64,000 nucleotides of DNA from Papiliotrema nemorosa (Eukaryota; Basidiomycota; Tremellomycetes; Tremellales; Rhynchogastremaceae), in assembly GCA_032158125.1 (NCBI GenBank), contig JASKOT010000002.1, forward strand, positions 372,001 to 436,000, read 5' to 3'. Made by a program: the position numbers and the translations under genes. The notes beneath the pieces were generated by a model that was not told the origin of the DNA, ran no database searches, and was given only the letters and a program-made list of their open reading frames with translations. The stretch's first letter is position 1, and each line of letters starts with the position of its first letter. Of this stretch, positions 55,338 to 64,000 are shown in pieces.

Positions 55338-56436
55338 CGCTAGGCGACAAGGGGTATTGGTGAAGCAGGCTTTGGGCGAATTGGTTGATTCAACTTTTTA
55401 TACGATAGCGGGCCGAATTGGTGACCCTGCCTGCCCCTACAGTCCGTCGACTCCCAGTATCTCTTTGCTCCTCAGACGCAGAGTAGATGGGGCTCCTGCA
55501 GATGATGCACAGCTGAGAACGTCGATATTTGACGGACGGGTGGATTTCTATGGTGCTCGCTGCTTCCTTCCAGGCGGCACGGAGATGCCCCAACTGGTTT
55601 CAAGATATCCCACGATCGTCGCATTGCACTTTCACCTGCAAGCATGCACACCATTACTCACAGTGCTACAGATGCATGCTTTTCGACCCAGCATATGCAA
55701 TTCATCGCGCACAAGTCTGTGAACTGCAGCGAGATCCATTGCGGGACACGGATAGATGCCACAATTGCGGAACTCCGGTACGAGGGGCAGCGCGCTCGGC
55801 ATGAAAGACGGAGGAAAAGAAGGACGGCATCGAGGGCTGACAGCATCGAGCTATAAAAGCCCCCCCACCGATTCCCTTCTTCCCTTCACATCACTCCTTC
55901 TATCTTTCCGGCACAGATACCCACATCTGGTCAGTGCCAAACCAGCAACGATGGACCAAGCATTATCGACCGCCCGAGAACGGTAGCAAGACAATCAACA
56001 AATCTCATCCAAACCCCCCAAAAAATTGCAGCGATTTCAATACAAGAAAGAAACCATGTCTATGCACATAGACAGCCGAGAGATGCTGTCGTAGCCGGTC
56101 AATCTCTCTCTACACACTTTGCTCTCGCCTCAGGGTGATTCCGGGCGAGACGAGTGATTCGGAAGGAGAGATTTATAAACCCTCGCAGGATGCTGGGTGT
56201 TCAACATCACCCTCATCTCTCGAGATGCAACACGGGTGCCAAGTTGACTTTTCCCATGGGGGGCTTACCCATCTCGTCCTGTAACAAGGGATGAGATGCA
56301 AGGTACCTCACCATGGGAGTCAGGACTTGAGCTGAGATTATACCGTTATCAGCGGAACAGGATAATGCCTGCGTCGCTAGTTGCCTCACTGTATTTTCTC
56401 CCTTGATTTGCTGCTCATACTTCCAGCCTAAACAAA
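55338..56436 (+). promoter_or_regulatory. 1.1-kb upstream region of the sugar porter gene with two TATA boxes and a mini-ORF
   Basis: TATAAAAG at 55852-55859 is followed by a C run, a pyrimidine-rich initiator-like tract and an ATG (55951) opening only 12 codons (MDQALSTARER, stop at 55986). A second TATA box TTTATAAA is at 56172-56179. A near-palindrome TGTCTATG-CA-CATAGACA lies at 56057-56074. The first TATA may drive a short transcript or a long transporter leader in which the 12-codon frame is an upstream ORF. No other gene is supported. Confidence 0.5.
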
Positions 56437-58399
56437 ATGTCCGACTGGCATAATCTGTAAGTGTGCCCTAGGTAGATCCGTACTGACCGTCCAGCCCAAA
56501 TGTGCGAGATCGACTCACGCGAAGCCAAGACAAGGGTCGACTCAAGTTGAACTTGTAAGTCTCGACTTGCTTCACAGTGCACCCGGCTGACGTTCAGCTT
56601 CATCAGTATCATCATGGTCGGAATGGTCCTCAACGGATGTAGGATGAACAGCTGGAATCCCGCTCACAACAGACGATGGCACGCTTATCTCTGGTCTTCA
56701 AGCTTTCGATTCCTGGCACGCTGATCTCGGACAACCCAACGCGACCAAGATTGGTCTTCTCAACGCTTGTTCTCAATTCTCCGGATTGGTGGTTGGCCCT
56801 GTCATCCAGTTTATCGACGACAAGTTTGGCCGAAAATGGGGTGTCAGATGTGAGTTGGCGTAGGCAAGGCATCCGCTAATTTCAAGTCTACAGCTACTCG
56901 TTGCTTGCCGGCTCCGTCATTGGTTGTCTCGCAGGTCTTCCCGGCAGAAACGGCTATGCTTGTAAGCTGACTGCCTATGTGATACGGGCGAATTCTCATC
57001 ATAGTGTTCATCTGTGGTCGTATCCTCATTGGATTCGGACTCGCTTCCTTCCTGATGACCTCGCTTGTAGTCATTCAGGAGATCACTCACCCTCGAACTC
57101 GAACAACCATCGCGCACTCCTGGGTACGTTGAGATCCACACGTGTTGTTCCTCGCTCATGGACAGAACTCGTACTGGATCCTTGGCGCTGTCATTGCGTC
57201 CTGGGTCAACTTTGGCTGCAGTTACATGACGACTTCGTGGCAATGGGTCAGTTCTTTTGTACAGCCGAAGTGCGGCACTGACTCTAAGCGACTGCCGTAC
57301 ATTCTTCAAATCATCCCCGCATTGTATCTTCTCATCGCGATCCAATTCGTGCCTGAGACTCCTCGATTCATGATCAGCCAAGGCAAACATGAAGAGGCTT
57401 TCCAGTTTTTGGTCGACTACCACGCCAACGGTGATGCGACCGACCCGTTGGTTCTCTTCGAATTCGCCGAGATGAAGGAAGCCATTCGACGAGAGCAGGA
57501 AGCCAAAGCGCAAAAGTGGCGAGAAATCCTTCGACACAGATCCAACGTGCACCGACTTGGTCTTGCCGCATTGATGATGTTCTGCGTGTCCCTCTCGGGT
57601 AGTGGGTCTCATCTTGCCCTTGCAGAGATGCGTGTACTGATGCACAGCTTCCATCGTCTACTACTATTACACGATTGTCTTTGAAATGGTCGGCATCACC
57701 GGCGCTACGACTCAGACTGGAATTGCTGCCGGACTCAACATGTTCACTTGGGTCACCCAGATCGCCGGTGTGTTCTGGGGCAAATACGCGGGTCGACGAA
57801 CGATCATGCTCGTCTTGTGGCCTGCGGTTCTCTTCGGTCTCGTTGGCATGTGCGTATCGACCGTCTTTGCTGAAAAGCAAGAGGGGACCAAATCGGCCGC
57901 TATCGCTTGTGTAGCCATGGTCTGGTTCTACCTCGGTACCTTCAACGCCGCCAACCCAGTCTTGTGGTCCTACCCATCCGAGGTGCAGACCTTTTCGATG
58001 CGAAGCAAGGGATTGCTCGTCTGGAACACTGTCAGCCAGCTGTTTGGCGGTTACACCTCATGGGTCGATCCCGTCGCTTTGAGCAAGATTGGATGGAGAT
58101 ACTACATTGTCTACATGCCTTTGATCGTCATTCAATGGATCCTCATGTACTTCTGTGAGTTGACCTTGTCGTGTGATGACAACAAGCTGATCCCAGTCAT
58201 GGTCGAAACATACGGATACACTCTCGAGGAGATTGCCATTGCCTTTGACGGATCGACTGCCAATTTGCTCGAGCCGTCGTACGTTGACACCAACCAGACG
58301 CTTGCGGCTCTAGAGGCGGATCAAGGCTCTGCATCTGAAGACCTCAAAGCCCGAGAGGCCCATGAGGGTGATGTCAAGGCTACCTCCGGGTTGCCTTGA
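56437..58399 (+). CDS. MFS sugar porter (lactose/hexose transporter type)
   Basis: From ATG 56437 (MSDWHNL) the spliced protein reads SQDKGRLKLNFFISIIMVGM, NGYDGTLISGLQAF (sugar-porter GYD motif), DKFGRKWGVR, CGRILIGFGLASF, the central PETPRFMISQGKHEEA, and the second half VYYYYTIVFEMVGITGATTQ and VLWSYPSEVQTFSMRSKGLL (PE-x-R gate motif). The N- and C-termini are cytosolic. Twelve membrane segments are consistent with the length of about 540 residues. It belongs to the sugar porter family near fungal lactose permeases; the substrate is not readable. Nine or more short introns. The long upstream region suggests regulation. Confidence 0.9.
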
Positions 58400-58974
58400 T
58401 CGAAGACAATCTCTGCTTGCGGCTTTCTTCCGCGAGAACAGTAGCCACGGACATTATTCTGCGGGGAGAGGCATGAGAATAGTGTGGCGTGCGGGACCAA
58501 AGGAGATGAACAGCGGGGATGAGACTCGGGATTGAGAGTGGAGAAACAGGTGCAGGAGATTTGTTGGTGCCTGGTAGTAAATGCCTGGTAGATCTGGCGG
58601 ATGATGCAGCGTGTGATCGTGTGCAATGCAATGAAACGTCCATGATAGATGCAGTGCAGGGTTGATAAGCCCGCGAAATACACAGGCTACCTGCACGACG
58701 CACCTTTTTCGCTCGCCAAATATGCCCCGCCTACTACAATGCGAGACTGATTTGAGCATGAACAAGGCGATCCCAATCCCAATCCCTCGAGCCAGCGTGC
58801 TTGGTCCACATCCATCATGAAGTGGATGCAGTTCGTGTTGATATCCCGATGCAATTGATGGTGTGTGTCCTTTTGGAGGTTCAGCAGCAGCAAATCAACT
58901 GCTGTGTTAAACAGTGCCATCGCAAAACATCTATCCCGCGACCACAGCTGGACAAGTCTATCTTTCTCTATAAA
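58400..58974. other. Convergent 3' regions of two transporter genes
   Basis: Between the sugar porter stop (58399, plus) and the DHA transporter stop (58975, minus). No gene seen. Confidence 0.5.
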
Positions 58975-61122
58975 TCAAGGTTCCTCCTCGTTCCCTGGCC
59001 TCTCGTCTCCTTTTGGCTTGCTCGATGCGCCTTGAAAAGCCACATTCCTCATGCCCATCCCCGCTATCGTATACAATACACTAAGGAAGATGGCAGCGAT
59101 AAAGACGGCTCGTAGACCTCTCTGATACGATACGATGGCTTCTGCCTTTAACAAGGGTGGGAGATCCCGAATGGAAGCGGATGATTCTCGTATTGACGCA
59201 ATGATCTGGGCTCAGCTCGATCCGCTCGATCAGGATGACTCACCTCTTGGGCACCTTCACCCGTGATACGAGCCGAGAGCTCACGCTGAAGCACAACCTG
59301 CAATAACGCACCAGAAAAGGCTACCCCTAGAACTTGGCCCAGCGTTCGAGAGACATATGACACTGTCATCAGCTCGATAAGATGTCATTACTCACAGCTT
59401 GTCGCAACGGCAATGTGCTCTCTGCCCACATCCGCAACCAACCCGACGATAGTCAACGTCGTGACTGACCCCATGGAAAAGGAAAGGGGGACAAAGCCGA
59501 CCCATAATTCCCAAGAAGGAGTCGAGATATCCCACTGAGACAACAAGATGGCCGAGATGATCCCAATGACAGAGCACCAGAAATTGAGCCAGTAGTATTT
59601 TCCGGTGGACCGGACTATCAGACCGCATATTAAAGAACCAAGCATGCCACAGACGGCATTGGGAATGAGATGAGCTCCTGCGTAAGACGCCGACATTTGT
59701 CGCACGGCAGTGTAGTACAACGGGACCGAGTACATCTAAAGGTCAGCGTCATGGGAGTCCAAGAGTGGCATACACTCACACAGCCAAAAGTCACAATAGA
59801 CAGAATAAAGTTGTTGATGGCCACTGCGACGGGCGTGCGTCGATGAAGCAGTTCAAATGGCATGACTGGCTCGGCAGCCCACTTGAGCTCCACAAACAGG
59901 AAGATCAAGAACAACACCGCTGACGCCGCAAACAATCCCAAGATTGTCGGACTGGTCCATGGGTAAGCGTCTACCGTGGTCGAATTTGTGTTGAGCGATA
60001 CAGCCACGAGCGCAGCGCCGACCCATCCAGCTAGGAGGAACGTTCCAAGCCAGTCTATCCTTTTGATGAGCTGGAATGGGGTTTGCTTGACCGCTGGCGT
60101 GGCGGTGCCAGAAGAAGGGTCGGAAGGGACGACGTATCGGACATTCAACCATACTGCTATACCGGCAATGACGAAGATTGGGATCTGAATCAGCACGATA
60201 TGACACCCCAACCCACTTGTAAGCCAAATGCCAGACGCCACCCCAGAGTGTCGTTGATTATACCCCCGATGGGCGCTCCAAGACCTGTTCCCAGCCCAAA
60301 GGCAATGTTGCCAAACCCTTGGAATACACCTCGTAGATGACTCTCATAAGCTGGGACTCACGCGACGTCAGCATCGAATAGCTTACATTGGTACAAGATC
60401 ACTGGTGACTGTTGATCCGACAGTCGACATCCCTCCGCCTCCCATACCCGCCAATGCCCTCGCAGCGATTAAAAAGTGCATGTTGGGAGCAATGGCGCAT
60501 AACAAGTTCCCGGTACCTGACTATCAGCTTCAACCCGAGTCAGAGAGAACAACTCACCAAAGATAGACAGAGCGATAAGCATGGAAGCTTGTCTCCCGAT
60601 AATATCGCAGAGACGTCCATAGATCGGAGTAAAACAACATACAGCCAACATACTATGATCAGCATACTCCACCCACACATGAGCTCGATATTACGCACTA
60701 CGAAGTTCCAAGCCACGAGGCGAGGTTTGTAGCTTTGAAAGAGGACGATATGGATCCTAATAATGTCGCAACTGGCACATGAGCCACTGCCCACTTGCGG
60801 TGGGCAACACACCGATAAGACCATCAAAAGCGACCAAGAATGAGCAAATGTACATCGCCGACATCTTCCATCAGCTGGCACTCCATGTCATCCACTGGTA
60901 ACAGTCATTCACCAAGATCCAAAAGCTTCGAGGGGTCAGACCAGCGAGGTTGAAGTGCTTCTTCTCGCCTAATCTGACCTCTACCTCTTCTCCAGACGGC
61001 ACGGCCGAATACCCAGGCGAGCTCGAGCGAGCGAGCAAGTGAGACCTCTCATTGCTCTGTGGTCCATCGTTCACGGCGTTCTGGGAGCCTGCTTGAGCCT
61101 GAGACTTGCCCTGCACCGACAT
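58975..61122 (-). CDS. MFS transporter, drug:H+ antiporter-2 class, vacuolar amino-acid (VBA/Fnx)-like
   Basis: The cytosolic N-terminus contains SNERSHLLARSSSPGYSAVP, an acidic/di-leucine type vacuolar sorting stretch. Membrane segments follow: MSAMYICSFLVAFDG, FTPIYGRLCDIIGRQASMLI (MFS motif A), ALAGMGGGGMSTVGSTVTSD, VFQGFGNIAFGLGTGLGAPI, GGIINDTLGWRLAFGLQIPI (motif C region), then 14-helix-type later segments up to YVSRTLGQVLGVAFSGALLQ. This is typical of fungal basic amino acid or multidrug transporters such as Vba and Fnx1. Substrate cannot be decided. Many short introns fragment the N-terminal half. The gene is in tandem with the leucine-zipper regulator upstream. Confidence 0.88.
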
Positions 61123-61522
61123 GATGCTTGAGCAGGTGGAGTGAACGACAAAAGGGATAAGACGAATTTCGAGCCCACTTGTCGTCTGACTGGAATTGCG
61201 AATGAAACCTCATTTTTCGGACACGGCCGACAGCGATAAACTTGAAAGCTTTTGAACGTCAAGTCAAATTCATAGCATCACTACAAAGCGACGACGCCCG
61301 GTATATGGAATAATGGAAACGGTAGGAATGTAGACGATAGGACGGTAGGACGGCGTGGAGAAGAAATCTCCTTTTGATGATTGAGGGTGAAGGTAGGGTG
61401 TGAAAGAGAGAGACTAAAAACGAACGAAACAGTCATAGTAGAAGAAGAGAAACGTAAAAGCCCCGCACCAACGGTGACGAACGTGACCGGCATCGACTCT
61501 GTTCGCACGCAGCGGGCGCACC
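61123..61522. other. Promoter of the DHA transporter and 3' region of the regulator
   Basis: Upstream of ATG 61122 (minus) and downstream of the regulator stop. No ORF or RNA gene supported. Confidence 0.45.
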
Positions 61523-62656
61523 TTAACCCAGGAAAACGTTTGCCGAGGAGGCAGGAACGATTCCAAGATCGACGAGGCTTCGCAAGTAAGCTCGAATGTC
61601 CGAAAGTTGACCTTGAGCATCGGAAAGGTGACCTTCGAGTTGGGTCACCCTGTCCTTGGCTTCCTGAAGGTCCTTCTTTGTCTGACCTCGACCTTTCATG
61701 GCGGCAGCATTTTGCACGATCCGTACCGCCTCGATTTCCTCGCCCAGTTTTACTGCCGCATCGTAGTTCTCCGGTGCGACGGTCTTAAGCAAGTGTTCAA
61801 AGTTGGCGTATTCGTTCATCTGTGCTCCGGTCATTCCGAATAGTCGCTCAGCTCGGTCAAAGAACTTGTCAGGGACAGTTTTACGAGGTCGAGCGGTCGA
61901 AGGCTTGCCGCTTTTAGTCAACTTGGGTGCGCAGATGTCCGATTTGGCGACTTCGCGATCGGTGTCATCTCGAGGGAGAGGAGAGTCCCCCTCTTGACTA
62001 GGAGAGACTTCGACAGATGCCTTTGGTGGTCGTCCACGTCGTTTGCGAGGCGGGCCGGCTGCGGAGTCATCACTGGACTTTCGCTTTTGAAGGGCGGGTG
62101 AAGGTGCGGTGGCGGGGGAGGAGAGAAGGGAAGTTGCGGTGAAAGGGGAAACGAGATCGGCACCTCGGGTACCGGTGTTGTCGAGGGCGGTGATGGCAGC
62201 GATGAGAGCAGCCGGGACAGGTGTTTCGGTAGCAGGAATAGCAGTCGCAACATCCTCGACGACAGTCTTGCCGAGATCGAAGAAGCTGGCCGGGTTGACC
62301 GTGACTGCGTCTTGTTGGATGAATGGCAAGGACGGCCAGTTGGTGAAAGACTCGGCAGCTTGCTCGATGCCGACCATGTCGAGGCCAACAGAGTCAAAGT
62401 CAAAGTCAAATTCGGCTTGAGCAAGTGGGTCAAGGGCGAGACTCTGCTCTGACTCGGTCGACGCGGGAGAGTGAGCGGCGCTCGTTGGGCGAGATTGCGG
62501 GGACATGGATAGAGAGGGAAGGTATTCGGACATCAACGGAGACTCAAAAGGAGTCGCGTCGAGACCTAGGAACGAGCCCAGGTCAAGGGCATCGGGGCCC
62601 AAGGCAAAAGGGTCGTAAGAGTCGTGGGTGAGCAATTGCATTTCACCTTGTGACAT
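61523..62656 (-). CDS. Leucine-zipper, AT-hook transcription regulator, possibly Gcn4-like
   Basis: 377 residues from ATG 62656 (MSQGEMQLLTHDSYDPFALG). The N-terminal half is acidic and hydrophobic (AEFDFDFDSVGLDMVGIEQA, SFFDLGKTVVEDV), as in activation domains. An AT-hook PRKRRGRPPKASVE lies in the middle. The C-terminal region has VQNAAAMKGRGQTKKDL, a diverged bZIP basic region, followed by five heptad positions (L, V, L, L, L) in a zipper. One of the two canonical Ala and the Ser/Cys-Arg pair are altered, so it is a degenerate bZIP. The frame is open upstream, but no in-frame ATG was found there; a leader intron and upstream ORFs precede the start (see findings). Nuclear location is inferred. 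Confidence 0.65.
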   Translation of the reverse strand: MSQGEMQLLTHDSYDPFALGPDALDLGSFLGLDATPFESPLMSEYLPSLSMSPQSRPTSAAHSPASTESEQSLALDPLAQAEFDFDFDSVGLDMVGIEQAAESFTNWPSLPFIQQDAVTVNPASFFDLGKTVVEDVATAIPATETPVPAALIAAITALDNTGTRGADLVSPFTATSLLSSPATAPSPALQKRKSSDDSAAGPPRKRRGRPPKASVEVSPSQEGDSPLPRDDTDREVAKSDICAPKLTKSGKPSTARPRKTVPDKFFDRAERLFGMTGAQMNEYANFEHLLKTVAPENYDAAVKLGEEIEAVRIVQNAAAMKGRGQTKKDLQEAKDRVTQLEGHLSDAQGQLSDIRAYLRSLVDLGIVPASSANVFLG

Positions 62657-63515
62657 TTTGAAGGGGGATGACTGTGGTGGAGTCGCAGTCGTTGTTTGTT
62701 GCAAAGAGAAAACGCCCGTGACTTCAGGAGTCGTCTTTTGATCGAAGGCTGTTGAAGAACCTATAGAGGGTCGACTTGATAATTCAAGCGGGTAGTCCCT
62801 TGTCTGTTGATATATTTCTAGCAGTGGCTGTTCAGGCGAACTTATAGATGTTAGCCTTCGGACTTGTAGACAATTGAGTCCACTCACGACACGACCTGGA
62901 GCTGCGGTATATCTAACGGTAACACTGGTTGGGAGGTTGTTGCTGACACCCTTGCGAGCTGGTGTACGAGGGGGAGGGTTGTTGGGCCGGGTTGGGTTGG
63001 GCTCGTTGTGATGATGGGTACGGTGTGATGGGAGTTGGGAAGGCCATGATGGGCAAGAGGGGGTTGAACCGAGTTGGGTTCAGATGATTGACTGGAAGGG
63101 TTGGGTACTTGTTGTGATCGTCCTTGTTGACGAGAGCTAAACTCTTTGGAAGAATTTAGGCGAATGACTGCATGTCGAATACTATTGTTGTATGCGTCGA
63201 GTCTAGAGTATGAGGGCACGGGTACTTGAGTTTTGAATTACGCCAGAGGCTGTTGATTTGGACACTTGAGTAAGGCTGAGCCTAGAGGGGAGTTGACTTG
63301 GGGGGACTTGGTGAGTTGCTTGCAGAGTTGTTGAGAGGAGGGTGAAGAAGAGACGAGGTCAAACAGGAAAGAAACGTTTCGCTCGCTGGAGGGGGGGGAC
63401 GAGGTTCTCACGCTAAAGGAGGGGGAAGAAAGGGGGGAGGCGCGTTTATTTCCCAATTGGGAAATTTTCACTTTTTCTCGGGAAGGGTTTCGGGCATCAT
63501 CATCATCGGCATTTC
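62657..63515 (-). promoter_or_regulatory. Long 5' leader with intron and three upstream ORFs
   Basis: On the minus strand a GTGAGT donor at 62887 and a CTAAC...TATAAG acceptor near 62843 define a leader intron. Upstream lie three short ORFs: uORF1 63512-63468 (14 codons, five Met), uORF2 63173-63156 (5 codons), uORF3 63047-62913 (44 codons). An 18-bp palindrome lies within uORF1's neighbourhood. Transcription start is unknown, so which uORFs are in the mRNA is inferred. Confidence 0.5.
63448..63465. repeat. Perfect 18-bp palindrome
   Basis: ATTTCCCAATTGGGAAAT reads the same on both strands. It sits about 790 bp upstream of the regulator's start codon and just downstream (in mRNA sense) of the uORF1 stop. 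A dimeric DNA-binding site or an RNA hairpin are both possible. Confidence 0.9.
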
Positions 63516-64000
63516 GACCATTGTGGCATTATCAGGACCCCGCTTCCCGCCTTGTTCATACAGCTATGGGTTGGGTCACTCCTGCTTCTCTTCACGCAGA
63601 TGCATGCTGGTCAGCTGTGGACAGCAGATTGAAGGAGTAGTGATATCTCGAAAGTTGAAAACAACAATCAGAATAAGCTCTTCGCTTGGCGCAAGGAGAA
63701 TTTCTCCATCAGATCAGCATTTTAGAATCTTGACCCATGCGTGTCCTTCCTAGCAAGCGATCAACGGCCAGACCCCGGACCTCGACCGAACATCGCGGAT
63801 CACGATTGCAAGCGGCCACCTCCATGCATAAGCCATAGATCGACGTGTGCATGCCCAAAACATGACGTCGGGTTTGATGGGGTTTTCCTTTGACGTTATC
63901 AAACCGTGAGTCACCGCCGGCAATTCAGGCAGCTCCACCCACCTCCACCTCCACTCACCACATCATCGATGCCATAGACGAAGGGGACTTTTCGCACCCC
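63516..64000. other. Right edge; no gene seen
   Basis: Presumed promoter of the regulator and the start of a following intergenic region. Short frames at 63457-63938 have no support. A gene may start beyond the edge. Confidence 0.4.

Noticed and set aside
1..64000. CRISPR arrays, bacterial operons, Shine-Dalgarno sites, insertion sequences
   Set aside because: The window is eukaryotic: spliceosomal introns, organelle-targeted proteins and no repeat-spacer pattern or transposase frame was seen.

Overview
The window reads as a nuclear chromosome segment of a yeast-like basidiomycete, most probably a tremellomycete (Cryptococcus/Tremella relatives). The evidence is dense packing of about 30 intron-rich genes, very short GT-AG introns (often 32-45 nt) with a CTGAC or CTAAC branch site almost touching the acceptor, an HDEL-ended protein disulfide isomerase, and typical fungal gene families. 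Codons of the highly expressed genes (ADP/ATP carrier, ribosomal proteins, PDI) end mostly in C or G. No CRISPR array, rRNA operon, convincing tRNA or transposon was seen.

Layout. 0.6-2.7 kb: GPI-anchored GH79 glycosidase. 2.8-5.4 kb: no firm gene. 5.4-11.5 kb: complex I subunit NDUFA5 divergent from the FAN1 repair nuclease, then DPH2 (diphthamide synthesis). 11.9-14.4 kb: two unrecognised genes that look like tandem diverged paralogues. 14.8-25.5 kb: translation and secretion genes (eL32, N-terminal methyltransferase NTM1, the 25-residue eL41, PDI), a Zn2Cys6 regulator, a gene-poor stretch, and uL13. 25.8-33.2 kb: single-pass membrane protein, histidine phosphatase, a 71-residue protein, and a triose-phosphate-translocator-type carrier. 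33.5-41.7 kb: iron-sulfur L-serine dehydratase, SGT1, a Pro-rich membrane protein, exonuclease V and the ADP/ATP carrier. 42-49 kb: an unknown protein, a possible unknown gene, NUDC, a Siz/PIAS SUMO ligase and two further unknown proteins. 49-55 kb: SGD1/NOM1, a She3-like coiled-coil protein and a CCDC43-type protein. 56-63.5 kb: sugar porter, vacuolar-type amino-acid/drug transporter, and a leucine-zipper AT-hook regulator with a long leader holding three upstream ORFs.

There is no metabolic gene cluster. Local themes are translation (DPH2, eL32, NTM1, eL41, uL13), DNA repair nucleases (FAN1, EXO5), Hsp90 co-chaperones (SGT1, NUDC), and a final stretch joining a possible Gcn4-like regulator to transporters. 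Several gene pairs share short divergent promoters (NDUFA5/FAN1, NUDC/SIZ, SGD1/She3-like) or end tail to tail within tens of bases.

Protein models are hand-spliced from the DNA. Stops and conserved cores are generally firmer than the 5' ends.
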